A DNA stretch of 64,000 bases from Candidatus Nanoarchaeia archaeon (GTDB lineage Archaea; Nanoarchaeota; Nanoarchaeia; SCGC-AAA011-G17; JAFCDX01). The stretch spans positions 1-64,000 of the forward strand of contig JAQUND010000005.1 of assembly GCA_028717785.1 (NCBI GenBank). Direction: 5' to 3'. Positions 18,901 through 29,100 of the stretch are shown here, one piece after another. Position numbers and translations under genes: made by a program. The notes beneath the pieces are model-generated. The model saw nothing but the letters and a program-made list of their open reading frames with translations. It did no database searches and was not told the DNA's origin. The first letter of the stretch is position 1. Each line of letters opens with the position of its first letter.

Positions 18901-19143
18901 CGTTCTTGTTGCGCCGCTAATTGCAACAGATTGTTGTGAACTTAAAACTTCTTGTCTTACTTCACTATATGTCTCTATTAAAGAATTATTTAATTTGACA
19001 TAACCACTTAACCCACCACCTGATGTTGTCGAATTATAAACATTGTAACCTTTTACATCAGGTTCAGAGTTCTTTACCCAACTTATTTCGACTTTATTGC
19101 TAAAAGCAACGACAGATAAACCAGTAGGAGGAGAAGGATACAT
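15952..19143 (-). CDS. Baseplate J-like wedge protein, 1063 aa
   Basis: A baseplate wedge protein of the gpJ/gp6 class, which form the ring around the hub and link fibres to the tail. Residues 1-130 are an FN3 domain (SPPTGLSVVAFSNKVEISW...GYNVY). The middle (about 170-480) has the baseplate-J signature: an early helical part, then GGEDEESNSDLADRAQLAF, GYKKTCAQIPGIRDVIVVT and a DIYIRG strand. The C-terminal half is unusually long and contains repeats of a beta-module (KNG.DLE...NLETGAIAF, KNGVALEDGVDYTL). P2-type J proteins are far shorter, so the extra part probably decorates the baseplate. It is followed closely by the 125-aa gene. Confidence 0.85.
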   Translation of the reverse strand: MYPSPPTGLSVVAFSNKVEISWVKNSEPDVKGYNVYNSTTSGGGLSGYVKLNNSLIETYSEVRQEVLSSQQSVAISGATRTTTTVDQIVEVYVYKYTHENITEKKKQYYIVTAVNNVGEESVLSIEVEATPLVIPTEVVETPTRSQNDISLDYITELLERDPLLDVKPGSTIRQLHVDPNSREMSWAYIREDFAMRSQSFLALRALDDADSDGVSDSVADSTYKTILKQAYFFADDSQVQELIDDAFDALASNYGFIRQGATNSTTHIIFYTPTAPTADINIPLGEVVSTTPTETQAAIQFSTLSSGIMEVARIEEYYNSITRQYELTIPIEAVEPGATGNVNANTIINSNIAGVSVTNTESAFGGEDEESNSDLADRAQLAFLGLDVGTVYGYKKTCAQIPGIRDVIVVTAGDSMMQRDYDEVRKKHVYGKVDIYIRGGENAQTQDQVGFLYTQVVNDNFDVVDASEMIIRTTNSAVTENTPIYEVSNIRNITKGRNYDLLGNWTIKKNGTDLEKETEVTVNLETGAIAFEHALIVGDVITATYDYKIQIDDEIIIDPALGGEVDFALDHIPVAKKSYLISKNGVALEDGVDYTLNVLNGALHLYGSGLEPGDSLTASYQYIVHVLNELVLTSTGGETIANLAHGNLVESMLIGDDGLTIDLESTNEINSSISMAIGDLISSTYRYRDSAPIILATQPVDEILSVVGSVSGTLQPDINYSLNKVDDILLEGNSSKATRSVKINYANGIPVGTLASGTENLVMVNNEYRELSRYGIDTESIIVRQGTTTFFKNNDYLVTPEEDGKKVQLARSKTSTIPNGSTVEVEYSYGEILTISYQTNPLIKIAQDAIDVSRHVTADVLVKGVLETKVDFDISVVLKPTASVLQTTSDIRTALSNEFNKLKLGEGIAQSDVIRTIEEVANVKSVVVPLAKMVKADNTQINREIINSTFQVFQHNVVYSYSTGSGALLHKTLGYGAGDGFYAVFESDRPLVLVTDKNTVDNAAGQAYIGSDGEIVISTLENDLPSLHRYTVSYVVNGETGASDINATSLEYLTLGEVVITTA

Positions 19144-19145
19144 CT

Positions 19146-20636
19146 TTAACCCTTTGTCTGTATTGATTCGACTGCAGGTACCAACCTGCCTGCTTGTGTT
19201 ACTACATTGACATTTGCGATAAAAAGAGTAGGAACTGTAATATTTTCTTGAACATCTATTTTTTCTATGATGTCTATAAATTCATTTCCTGTCATTTTTT
19301 GATACTCTTCCTGTTGAATCTGTAAAGACTTCAACTTTGAAAGAGCAGTCACAATTTCATCTGTTATTTTTGTCTTAGTTATTTCAGGAAACATTTTACT
19401 ACCAATAAGATTATTAAAAGTAGTCCCATACCATGGTGCAACAGGATCAGAGCCTAAAGTCGTTTTTATTATCTTTTTAAGATCTTGTAGAAGTTTCTGT
19501 TCGTCTCTTACTTTGATGTAATTACCTAATTTATCAACTACATAATCTATCATGTCAGAGTAAACAGAACATTTATCGCAGTATGTGGATGATACATAAT
19601 AATCTACAGAAATTCTATCGGGCTCATAACTAGCTTGATAATAATAAGATACCGTTACAACATCCGTCGTTTTTGGAATCTGATATAATGTAATTTCACC
19701 ATCTTCACTTGATATTTTAGCTATAGGAATTCTTACACCATTGATATAGACAAGTGCTGCATTGTTTAATGTCTCATCTGGTGTTGTACTAAAATTTTGA
19801 AATATTGGCAAAAGCGGATAATGCAATGTTTGAAAAATTTTCTCGACACCTGTAAATTGTGATGAAACATTTTCATTTTGAACAAAAAATCTATCTGTAT
19901 TCATTTCTTTATAAAACACAATATCTTGCGATCTTTCAATCATTGCTCTTTGTGAGTTTTCAATATGCCAACCGCAATCTTGCATGCTATAATAAGCTAT
20001 GTAAACCTGTTGTCCTGTTTTAGGTGTTTCTTTAATTATTATTCTTGCTTGAGTCGCATCCAAAAAAACTACTTTGGCCCTATAATAGTATGTTATTGTT
20101 ACTACATCAGTAATTTCAGGAATTAAAGTAAGAGTAATTTTACCTGTTGTTGCATCTACACTTGTTATCTGTTCCGTCAACAATTGTAATCCATTGATCT
20201 TTACTTGCACATCGCTAGTCTGTACAAAACTGTTAAAATCAAATTCATCAAATCTTAGAATCGGACGTGCTTGCGTATAAAAAAAGTTATCAACTCCTGT
20301 AAATTGTCCAGAAACATCTTCATCTTCTACTTTGATTCTTACTACTACATCGTCAAATCTTGTTGCTCTCTGATTGGCTTTAAGTCCATTGAAAATAGGT
20401 CCATGTGCTACATAGAAACTTTTATTTGTTCCATTTACTTGACTACTTACATTTTCACGTAAAAGTATTTCAGTTTGTTGTTCTTTCTCGAGTTTAAAAT
20501 CATTTACCCTGACAACAACATTTGAACTCGTTATAGGTACGCCCAAAATGACGGTTTTAAGATCATCTTCAACTATATGGTCATCCCAAACAACCTTATT
20601 GTCACAAGTACCTGTCAGTCTAAAATCATACGACAT
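19146..20636 (-). CDS. Probable gp25-like baseplate wedge with FTG modules
   Basis: A 496-residue structural protein. Residues 1-360 hold three copies of the FTG/VNG/YYY beta-module seen across the window (VSGQFTGVDNFFY, VKINGLQLL, VTITYYYRA; VSSQFTGVEKIFQ, VYINGVRI, VTVSYYYQA). Residues about 365-460 resemble the gp25/GpW fold of baseplate wedges: LLQDLKKIIKTTLGSDP, WYGTTFNNLIG, ITDEIVTALSKLKSL. Its place directly ahead of the J-like gene in transcription is where gp25 homologues usually lie. It overlaps the 170-aa coiled-coil gene by 11 bases. The gp25 call is inference from pattern and order. Confidence 0.65.
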   Translation of the reverse strand: MSYDFRLTGTCDNKVVWDDHIVEDDLKTVILGVPITSSNVVVRVNDFKLEKEQQTEILLRENVSSQVNGTNKSFYVAHGPIFNGLKANQRATRFDDVVVRIKVEDEDVSGQFTGVDNFFYTQARPILRFDEFDFNSFVQTSDVQVKINGLQLLTEQITSVDATTGKITLTLIPEITDVVTITYYYRAKVVFLDATQARIIIKETPKTGQQVYIAYYSMQDCGWHIENSQRAMIERSQDIVFYKEMNTDRFFVQNENVSSQFTGVEKIFQTLHYPLLPIFQNFSTTPDETLNNAALVYINGVRIPIAKISSEDGEITLYQIPKTTDVVTVSYYYQASYEPDRISVDYYVSSTYCDKCSVYSDMIDYVVDKLGNYIKVRDEQKLLQDLKKIIKTTLGSDPVAPWYGTTFNNLIGSKMFPEITKTKITDEIVTALSKLKSLQIQQEEYQKMTGNEFIDIIEKIDVQENITVPTLFIANVNVVTQAGRLVPAVESIQTKG

Positions 20637-21138
20637 TTATGATACCCTGCATATAATTGTTAAGATCTTCAGTAGTCTTGAATAAAACAGTAGAATGCTG
20701 ATTTGTAAATAATGATTCAATCTCGTTTATCAAAGCTGTTGTCTGACTTTTTGCTATAGATTTTCTGTCTATGCTCTCTTTTGCCTGTTCTATTGCATCA
20801 AGTAGTTTCTTCATCTTGTATTCATTACGTTCAAGTTTATACTTTATAGTTGAGATAAATGGTTTCTTGACTTTTGCCATGATTTCAGCTGATAAACTGT
20901 CATCTTGTTTTGGTACCTTAATTACATCGGGCAAATTTGTCGTATAAAGTGAATTTAAAGCATCACCACCAAAATATGAATCAGCTTCGCTAAACCTCAT
21001 TAGTGTTTGTTTAAGATTATCCATTTCAACATACAAATAATTTATCTCGTCATCTATGTCATTTATTTGGGCTTCAAGAAAATTTCTAAGTTCTTGAAGT
21101 TGTGGTGAACTCAATGTGCCCAAAAAGTTAAATGCCAT
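20626..21138 (-). CDS. Coiled-coil tail protein, 170 aa
   Basis: An alpha-helical protein with long heptad-like stretches (QLQELRNFLEAQINDIDDEI and YLYVEMDNLKQTLMRF near the N-terminus; KYKLERNEYKMKKLLDAIEQ further on). No enzymatic motif. The frame extends 17 codons upstream to a TTG at 21189, but that TTG lies within the pairing arm of the RNA pseudoknot, and the extra residues are hydrophobic and unlike the rest. I therefore prefer the ATG at 21138 (MAFNFLGTLSS), although its ribosome binding site is weak. Position among baseplate genes suggests a small structural or assembly protein. Confidence 0.65.
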   Translation of the reverse strand: MAFNFLGTLSSPQLQELRNFLEAQINDIDDEINYLYVEMDNLKQTLMRFSEADSYFGGDALNSLYTTNLPDVIKVPKQDDSLSAEIMAKVKKPFISTIKYKLERNEYKMKKLLDAIEQAKESIDRKSIAKSQTTALINEIESLFTNQHSTVLFKTTEDLNNYMQGIINVV

Positions 21139-21187
21139 GCAAATACCAATCAGATAAAAAGTGTAGAAAATAAGTTTTCTGTTATAC

Positions 21188-21239
21188 AATGCTCTCCCCG
21201 ACTACAAAGGTCAATGAGCATTTTGAAGAGAATGTAGTC
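21188..21239 (-). ncRNA. Candidate pseudoknot RNA, copy A
   Basis: On the minus-strand transcript GACTACA (21239-21233) pairs with TGTAGTC (21206-21200), and AATGCTC (21222-21216) pairs with GAGCATT (21194-21188). The arms interleave, giving an H-type pseudoknot of two 7-bp helices. Loops are about 10, 9 and 5 bases. The element fills the spacer between the 1546-aa gene and the 170-aa gene, about 50 bases ahead of the chosen ATG. A second copy at 44822-44876 keeps both helices with compensatory changes and shares the loop sequences CTTCA and CATTGAC. It may be a 5-prime UTR control element or an RNA-processing/stability signal. It matches no riboswitch or ribozyme class I know. Confidence 0.6.
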
Positions 21240-21279
21240 TTGCGTGTTATAATAGAATGGGTAATAAAAACATTAGAAA

Positions 21280-24200
21280 TTAACCAAAAAACAACTTAAG
21301 AGCATCACCTAGACCTGGTGTTCCATAAGCAAACATTGCACCAGCCGTATAAGCTGTAGAATCACTTTCTGGTCCATTTGTTGCATTTGAAATACTTGTC
21401 TTCAAATACTCATTACCACCACGACCATACGGAATTCGAAGGAAATAGAGGTCAGGTAAAGCAAAATCTTCGGTGATAACAGTTAAAAAGGATTTTATAG
21501 TCAATAAAAGATTTTTTAGAGAATCGATTTTTTTCTGCAACAAATCAATAAAAGATGTTATTGCTGTGCTCATTTTTTCAGTTCCTGCAAGTAATGAATC
21601 CATTAAATTTTGCATGATCTTCATTATTTCTTCGATTTTTGGAAATAGCCCAAGAGCAGAAAGCCTTATAGATGACCAGTCGGGCCATACCTTGGGTGAA
21701 TATCGAGGAAATGTTTTTGAATATCCATCGCATCTCTGTTGCATCATTCCATTTTGACAGGAAATAGGATCCCAAAAATCTTTAAAAGCAATATCTTCTG
21801 GTTGGAAATCTTTAATTCCCCCGGAAATCGTCAATTGTCTACGTTGAGATTTATCAGGGTTGGTACATTCTCTCCCATTATTGTAATAACAATTTGCATT
21901 GTCATAACCTGGGCATAAAGTTTCCCCTGCATCACATTTCGCTATATCAAAAAAATACCTGCTATACTCAGGTCTGACACATTTGAAATAGTCTTCATTT
22001 TCGAAGTCAGGATAAAAATTATACGTCGCTTTAAGTTTTGTTCCTGGACGTCTATTAACTTTAATTCTTCCATCTTTATCATTAAGAACCATAACATCTT
22101 TACTTGGAACTAGACTTGTTCCTTCATAAATTTCCGCACTTGACGAATCGATTGGTTTTTTGCTTGTAAGAAATGTCTGATCTGAAAGATCCGTTCCTCC
22201 CAAAATGACAGGTTCTTCGAAATATTCTGTTTTTAAATCTTTTTTATATTTGTATGTAATTTTCAATGAATCTTCAGATTTAAAATAATAACGTGATTTT
22301 ATATAAATCATACTAGTAGTTGATTCATATGATTTTACATCTGGATTTTCTGGGTTGCTTTTAGGCTTATAATCAACACGATATGATGAAGGATTTGCAG
22401 TAAATTCGTTTCCATTTCTTGTAATTTTTATTTTTACTGTTCCTGCAATAGGAGTGTTACCTATGATGATAAATTCAGGTGCTGTTATTGAAGTGATTCT
22501 ATGAAATTCTATTGCATCTTTTTCAAATCCACATCTGAAATTTCTACAACGAGCAAGTCCCCCTTTGACTTCTAATGACACACTCAAAGGCATGGCAGAA
22601 GCTTCATTGCTAAGCAAACCCATAGCCACAATTCCTGTTTCAGACATTGTTCTTGGGTTTATTTCGGTTTCTACTGGTTTTAATGTTTTGGGATCTACAG
22701 TAGAAACAATTTTCTTATCAAAATCTGTTGTCAAAATTTTCTTACTAATAATAGATTGATAATTGCTAACTGTGTTTGTATAACCGGCAGCAACTACATA
22801 ATAATAAGACTTACCATTTTCAACTTGTTTATCCTCATACGCGAAACGTAAAGGGTCTCCATTTAAAGCTGTTTTTGAAAGTTCTTTTACTGCATAACCT
22901 AATTCACCCAACAAAGTTTTTGCATTGTCTTCATCTACTCCAAGGATTGTACCAATCTGTTTTAATACATTAGTAATTCCTATGAGTTCATAGCTTCTCA
23001 AAGGATTTCCATTTTCATCATGACATGGATAAACTCCAGTATCATCTTTATAGGTAACAAAATCTCCTCCCTGAGTTTCACTTCTAAAGATAAAATATTC
23101 TTTAGGTAATGTTGATGTACTCGGAGTAAATGTAACTCTAACTTGTTTGTTTCCAGCAAAACAAGAAGTATTAGAGGGTGGCTCAAATGCTACTTTAAAA
23201 GGACTCTTAAATAATTTCATGAGTTTTTGAATCGATCTTATAAAAGTAGCTATGTCATCTGGTCCTATTGTTCCAGAATCAAACATCATAACATAACCGC
23301 CAACCATAGCATTATCTGAAAACTGAGGTCTATTACCATCTCCGGGATCATCAAAAGAACCAACAAGTTTTGAAACAAAAGATGAATATCCTCCCTTAAC
23401 ACAATCAAACCAACTTGGATGACTTACGTCAAAAATATTGTATTTCTCCTTGGGCATATTCCTGAAATATTGAGGATATGCAAAAGGATTAACGCCAAGT
23501 TGCCCAGGCATTATATAAATTGCATAAAGTCCAGTAGAAGACAGATCATTAATAAAATCATCAATTGTCTTTTTTATCTGATCAAGCAATATCTTCATAG
23601 GATCTTGAATATCGATTATGAACATTTTTATGATATTCAAAACTTCAGTTACAAATTCAAGACCAGATACCAAAGGATCTATTATTGTAGTAAGTGATGT
23701 AGCTATTGTATAAATCTCTTTGGGTATCCAAGACTCAGTATTAATTTTATCCCAAGATAGAACAGCTGGAATCACTGTTCCCTGTAAAGAAACTTCTACA
23801 AGCGGATTTAAAACATCATTAGAAAGAACTCTCAGTGTTCCTGTTAGAGTTTCAAGATCATGTGGTGCAAATGTTATGTCCAATGAGGTATACCCCTGTA
23901 TATCTACATGTCCTGATTCCGGTTGTACAGAAAAACTTGGGGGTCTTCCAGGCCTTAATGGGTTTCTTACAGAAGCTGTAAAAGAAAGAATTTGAGTCCC
24001 TGAATTAGAAACAATAGCTGACAATATCTGAGAACCACCTACTGGTACTTCGCTAAATTGCAATGTTGTAGGTGAAATTGTAATTTTAGGCGAATTAATC
24101 CCTGTACCTGTTTCTTGTATTAAAATTACAGGTTTATCTGGATCATTAGTGTTTAAAGTTATTGTTCCAAGATATTGTTGCAATGCTTCAGGTCTAAACA

Positions 24201-25920
24201 AGACAGTAAAATAAGAAGATGTATTTGGATTTACAGTAAGACTATCTTGCAAAGCTTGAAATATTGTTGAATTTGATGAAATAGAAAGCTCTAAATTTGC
24301 TCTTCCCGTATTTCTAACTGTTACATTACCTGTTTTAGAATCTCCTATGACAGTCGACCCAAAATCTTGTGCTACTGGAGTATATTCAATAGAAGGATAT
24401 GCTCCAAAACCAGAAAGTAAAATAGAAATATCAGGTGAATCAGGATCATTATTAATAAGATGTACATGACCTGTTTTTAATCCTGTCGTATCAGGAATGA
24501 ATGTGACCTGTAAATTGCCACTACTCTTAGGTTCTACTTCTAAATTAGTTTGATCTACAATAAATAGAGAACTCGTCGACGTAATGCTAGAAATAACAAG
24601 TTTCCCGAGTCCTAAATTTGTTATAGAAACTGAAAGATTTGAAGGCGTTGCAACAGCTGTATTGCCAAATTCTAAAGATGTTGGTTGAACAGATATATCA
24701 GGATTTACTCCCACGCCTTGAGTAAAAATTTCTACAAGAGGATGTTCCAAATCATTAGAAACTATTCTAAGTAGACCTTCTTTTCCCCCTATAACCGTTG
24801 GCAAAAAAGTAACATCTATAGTTTTAGATGATGTAACTAATATAGGAAAGATTTCGTTTATAGAGAAAACAGAATCTGTAATTTGTATATCATAAATAAC
24901 AAGAGTAGTTAATGAGGTCAAATTTTGAATAGTCATTGATAATGTTTTATGTTGATCTACAGCTGAATTTCCAAAATCAAGAACCGATGGAGAAACTCTA
25001 ATTGAAGGAATAACAGCTGTCCCTTGTAAGTCTACATTTTTAATTTGAGTAACAGGATCATTACTTGTTATAGACAAACATGCTGTGATTATGCCATTAA
25101 TTATAGGTTGATAAGATATATTTATGCTTAAAAATTCACCTGGTGCAACTATACCACCAGCAGGTGACGCTGAAAAAACAGCATTATTGGACGATATTCC
25201 AGTAACATTCAAATCGACAACGCCTTCATTGAAGATTTGAAAATTCTTTGAAAGAACCTGGCCAACCGAAACACTTCCAAAATCAATTAAATTTGTTGAT
25301 GTTAAAATAATGGGACTAGCGATACCAGAACCAGTAAGATTGATAGTAATTATAGGTTGCGTCTCATCATTGCATGAGATAGTAAGTTGTCCTGTTTGTA
25401 AAGAAATATCTAACGGCGTAAATGTTGTAAGTATTTGTAAAGCTCTTTCTTTTGTAAGTTTATATTCAGTTATTGCTTCAGAAAAAACTGGATTTGAAGT
25501 TGTTACTGAACTTAATATGAGATTGACATCTACCGGGCTTATGTTAGATACTAACACAGTTTGTTGACCTGAACTATGCAATGCAATATTGCCAAAATTT
25601 AAACTTGTTTTGTCAACATAAATTCCTGCTGAAATAGAAATGCCATTCAATTGGACATTAACATTGCCCTCAGAACTAACTAAAAATAATGTCTCTACAA
25701 ATGTGTCTATTGTTGTCGGCATAAAGGACACATAAAGCATTACACTTTCATTAGGGATTAGCGTTATGCTGCTTGACGAGACACTAAAACTTGGACTTGA
25801 TGTAGTTATAGATACAACAGTAGAAACCACCCCTGTGTTTGTAACTATTAAAGAATCTTGTTTTGTGTCATTATATGATAAGACACCAAAGTCAATTATT
25901 GACTTGTTCGTTATTATCAT
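21280..25920 (-). CDS. ASH/choice-of-anchor-D tail protein, 1546 aa
   Basis: Residues 1-720 are about seven tandem domains of 95-105 residues of the ASH/HYDIN or choice-of-anchor-D type (repeated LDFGN, NDPDSPDISILLSGFG, VTFIPDTTG motifs): Ig-like beta-sandwiches found in cilia proteins and in bacterial surface proteins. Residues 720-900 are helical and aromatic, with no family I recognise. About 900-1060 has FN3-like strands (VRVTFTPSTST, SYYYVVAAGY). The rest contains two variants of the VNG-type module, a cysteine-rich patch (CDAGETLCPGYDNANCYYN) and a helical region. It is probably a baseplate or tail-side fibre protein. The start overlaps the 79-aa gene by 29 bases, and its ribosome binding site is weak (CGGGAC). 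Confidence 0.75.
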   Translation of the reverse strand: MIITNKSIIDFGVLSYNDTKQDSLIVTNTGVVSTVVSITTSSPSFSVSSSSITLIPNESVMLYVSFMPTTIDTFVETLFLVSSEGNVNVQLNGISISAGIYVDKTSLNFGNIALHSSGQQTVLVSNISPVDVNLILSSVTTSNPVFSEAITEYKLTKERALQILTTFTPLDISLQTGQLTISCNDETQPIITINLTGSGIASPIILTSTNLIDFGSVSVGQVLSKNFQIFNEGVVDLNVTGISSNNAVFSASPAGGIVAPGEFLSINISYQPIINGIITACLSITSNDPVTQIKNVDLQGTAVIPSIRVSPSVLDFGNSAVDQHKTLSMTIQNLTSLTTLVIYDIQITDSVFSINEIFPILVTSSKTIDVTFLPTVIGGKEGLLRIVSNDLEHPLVEIFTQGVGVNPDISVQPTSLEFGNTAVATPSNLSVSITNLGLGKLVISSITSTSSLFIVDQTNLEVEPKSSGNLQVTFIPDTTGLKTGHVHLINNDPDSPDISILLSGFGAYPSIEYTPVAQDFGSTVIGDSKTGNVTVRNTGRANLELSISSNSTIFQALQDSLTVNPNTSSYFTVLFRPEALQQYLGTITLNTNDPDKPVILIQETGTGINSPKITISPTTLQFSEVPVGGSQILSAIVSNSGTQILSFTASVRNPLRPGRPPSFSVQPESGHVDIQGYTSLDITFAPHDLETLTGTLRVLSNDVLNPLVEVSLQGTVIPAVLSWDKINTESWIPKEIYTIATSLTTIIDPLVSGLEFVTEVLNIIKMFIIDIQDPMKILLDQIKKTIDDFINDLSSTGLYAIYIMPGQLGVNPFAYPQYFRNMPKEKYNIFDVSHPSWFDCVKGGYSSFVSKLVGSFDDPGDGNRPQFSDNAMVGGYVMMFDSGTIGPDDIATFIRSIQKLMKLFKSPFKVAFEPPSNTSCFAGNKQVRVTFTPSTSTLPKEYFIFRSETQGGDFVTYKDDTGVYPCHDENGNPLRSYELIGITNVLKQIGTILGVDEDNAKTLLGELGYAVKELSKTALNGDPLRFAYEDKQVENGKSYYYVVAAGYTNTVSNYQSIISKKILTTDFDKKIVSTVDPKTLKPVETEINPRTMSETGIVAMGLLSNEASAMPLSVSLEVKGGLARCRNFRCGFEKDAIEFHRITSITAPEFIIIGNTPIAGTVKIKITRNGNEFTANPSSYRVDYKPKSNPENPDVKSYESTTSMIYIKSRYYFKSEDSLKITYKYKKDLKTEYFEEPVILGGTDLSDQTFLTSKKPIDSSSAEIYEGTSLVPSKDVMVLNDKDGRIKVNRRPGTKLKATYNFYPDFENEDYFKCVRPEYSRYFFDIAKCDAGETLCPGYDNANCYYNNGRECTNPDKSQRRQLTISGGIKDFQPEDIAFKDFWDPISCQNGMMQQRCDGYSKTFPRYSPKVWPDWSSIRLSALGLFPKIEEIMKIMQNLMDSLLAGTEKMSTAITSFIDLLQKKIDSLKNLLLTIKSFLTVITEDFALPDLYFLRIPYGRGGNEYLKTSISNATNGPESDSTAYTAGAMFAYGTPGLGDALKLFFG

Positions 25921-26131
25921 GTTTAAGTCCCGTTTGTAATTGTTTCATTTTATTTCTGAGTTCTTCTAATTCTGGTCCTTGTTTCAAAACACCCATTGAA
26001 CATAAACTTTCAATTTTAGAATTTATGTCCTGCAGTTCTGAAACTACAACACCATTCACTAATGTCTCTAAACGCTCAGCAAGAGAGTTTTTCCCTTTCT
26101 CTCTTTTTTCCCATTGCAAATTTTCAGTCAT
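25892..26131 (-). CDS. Small coiled-coil protein, 79 aa
   Basis: A strongly charged, predicted all-helical protein (MTENLQWEKREKGKNSLAER, then SELQDINSKIESL and ELEELRNKMKQLQTGL). AAGGAT lies ahead of ATG 26131. It overlaps the next gene by 29 bases, consistent with coupled expression of the 1546-aa protein. The family is unknown; a chaperone or short structural coiled coil between two giant baseplate proteins would fit. Confidence 0.6.
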   Translation of the reverse strand: MTENLQWEKREKGKNSLAERLETLVNGVVVSELQDINSKIESLCSMGVLKQGPELEELRNKMKQLQTGLKHDNNEQVNN

Positions 26132-26139
26132 ACATATCC

Positions 26140-29100
26140 TTACTGAGGTAAAATAGCATTAATGTCGTTAATAAATTGAATGTTAGATGCAACAATACTT
26201 TGATTGTTATCGCTTTGATTTAATTTATCTCCAACTTTGACATATGTCCCTGTTTTCTTATTCAAACGAATATTCACCTGACTTTTCCTTGCATTATATA
26301 AAGCAGGGGTTAGAGCCGCTATTATTTCATTTGCACGAACACTAATTTGAGGTTTTCTTGCTGTTATTGTACTTTGTCTTGTTGTTAAAATAGAACGTCG
26401 AACACTTGTTTTTGTGTTATCAGCTGTAACATAGGTAATAGTTACATTTCCTTTTGTCGTGTCCCAACCTCGCATAACAGTATAAATTGTTGGAGATGTG
26501 ATATTGTGATTGTTAATATTTATCAAAGAAGCACTTGCTATTGTCAATAAATCAACTGAAGGATATGCTTCACTGTTTATCCCTATATCGAAACCTATTT
26601 TTGCTGCAAGTGAACTTCCTACCTGTAGTCTTGATGTTGAATCTGTTGCAGTACTTATAAGTTTTACATAATAGGTATGGGCTACTTGAGCTTCGAATCC
26701 CGTATGTGTCTGGGACATTATATTTGTGACTATCTCATTTGCTGTTACATTGCAATTGTCAGCAACATTACCAGAACCGGGTGTCTGTCCAGGTTGAGTG
26801 CTATCTTTATCAGCTAGACCTAGATCCCCTGCTATTCCATTATTAAGAACATGAATATAAGAAGCAGAACCCCCTGTTCCTGAAAACAAAAAATATCTAC
26901 CTTCATTATAATTCATTGGGTCCCTATAATAAACACATTCAAATAAAGCAAAACAAGCATGTCCCAAACTTTGAGCTCTAACTTCCTGTTGAATCTTTGC
27001 AGCTATATCTTCTGGTGAAAGTTGTGTTCCTAAAGAAATAGTTATTGTTTGTATATTATTCAAATTGATTTGTAAATTTCCACCATAAACCCTTGTATGT
27101 GGTCGTGAATCAGAAACTACACTTGCTCGAACAGCATTGAAAGTATATGTCTGATTGGGACCACTATTAGCTGAAATTACTAAAGTATCACCATCTGCAA
27201 TTCTAAACAATTGCGGTATTCTACTAAGTAAGAATGCTGGACTATACCCTCCATTTGTTATGTAAAATCCATGTGTCAAAATTTCATCAATCAATCCTTT
27301 AATCGTATTTGTTGAAGGTACTAACATGTTTATATTCAAATCTAACCTATTTCCTCCGCCATGATCTGCCCAATAAATTCTCACCATGAATATTGCATCT
27401 GAAATCGTAAGATTTGCTGAAATAAGAGTGTGTCCCGGTTCTGTAACCTGTCCATCAAATCCAAGTTCACCATCACAAGAACCCCATTTTACATTACCTA
27501 CACCCGTATAAAAAACTTCACCTGTATAGACGATAGCATAGAATCCCATAATACTTGCAATAGTTGCAGGACTGTTCAACAACAGATCTAAATATACACC
27601 ATCCGACGATATCGTAAACTTACTAGAAGCATAGGTCACTGAATACGTGTTGTTTCCAACAGCGTTCATTTGAGTTTGAATTTCTTGAGCTAATATAATT
27701 GGATTATAAAAACCAGCAGTGATATATGCTGACAATGTTGTAGTTATATTTTCTCTAAAATCTATTCTATCATTCTGTCCTGCAACAATTTTAATTGTAG
27801 CATCTGTCACATTTACAGTAGAACCTGCATCAAATGAGCCCGATATTATCCTTAATTGATTTGTAAAAGTTTGCCAAGCAGTTGTTTCGTTAAAAGTACA
27901 AACAGCTTCAGTATAGCCGCCACCACCAAGTGCTCTTAATCCATTTTGGATACTAGCAGCCATTGCAGGTCCCAATGTAACAGTTGAACTTGTTATAACT
28001 CCTATGGGATCTCTTAATAAATCACTATCTATATCTACTTTCAATTTATTATTTTGATCTGCACCAAAATTTGTTGTCAAACTAAAACCAATTATAGTTC
28101 TACAAGTACCTCCAGTAATTTCTACAGAACTTGTTGTCCCTGTTGCCGATAAAGTCGTAATTCTTACTCTATTAGAATCATTTGAAGCAGAAATTCCAGA
28201 AATTTCAGCATTCAAAACTGCAACAACTTCATCAACTGTAACATTATTAATATCTAACACATCAGAACCACCATAAACTGGGGCATCTCCATCAAGAGCT
28301 ACTGTTCTTAAAAAATCATAGGAACCTTCATAAACATCTATTCTAGAACTATTTCCAAGCAGTGTTGATGTAATTCTAACTCTAGACCCAGGATTAGTAA
28401 TTGTAAAATCAGAACTATCAAAATTGGGATCATTAGAAATTTGGGTTACCATTTCAGCAATTAATGTTGAAATGGTATATCTGTTTTGAGGAATAATAAT
28501 TAGATCGGCACTTAACTGTCCATCAATTGCTATTCTAAAAACATTGTTGACATTATCGACAACAGGAAATATTGTATCGTTTTCAGAATAATAAACCATA
28601 TTGCCAGTGTTATCCACAATATTAAAACCGATAGTATAAGCTATCGATGAAGATGCATTTGTACCTGTTGCCCATAATAGAGAAAAAATACCTGTACCAC
28701 CAGCTCCATCTGAAATTATTGTAAATCTGTTTGGAACAGAAATGTTATAATTCACAGAATAATTTGATGCTCCTACAGCATTAAGTCTTGTTTGAATTTG
28801 AGTCGCTAAAGTAGCACCTGTATAAGCACCTGCAGGAATTATAGTTGTAAGCTCAACACTTGGGCTTTCTCTAAAATCTATCCCATCATTTACGCTTGAT
28901 CTTATAATAAATTGGTTACTTACTGCAATTCTGCTTTCAGTATACCCTGGCAATGCATTAAAAGTTGCTGTCTGATTAGATCCACCATCTATTCGCATTG
29001 ACAATGTATCTCCAGCAGAAAAATCAAAAGGTCCGTAATTTGAACCAATAATTGTAGCTGAAGTGTCTGCTGGAACAGTTACAAGATAACCATCAGGATC

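Noticed and set aside
21188..21239. Pseudoknot as an HDV-type self-cleaving ribozyme or known riboswitch
   Set aside because: The order of pairing arms is similar to HDV, but the P3 hairpin, the short J1/2 linker and the catalytic C region are missing. preQ1, SAM-II, fluoride and guanidine-III consensus segments do not fit either.
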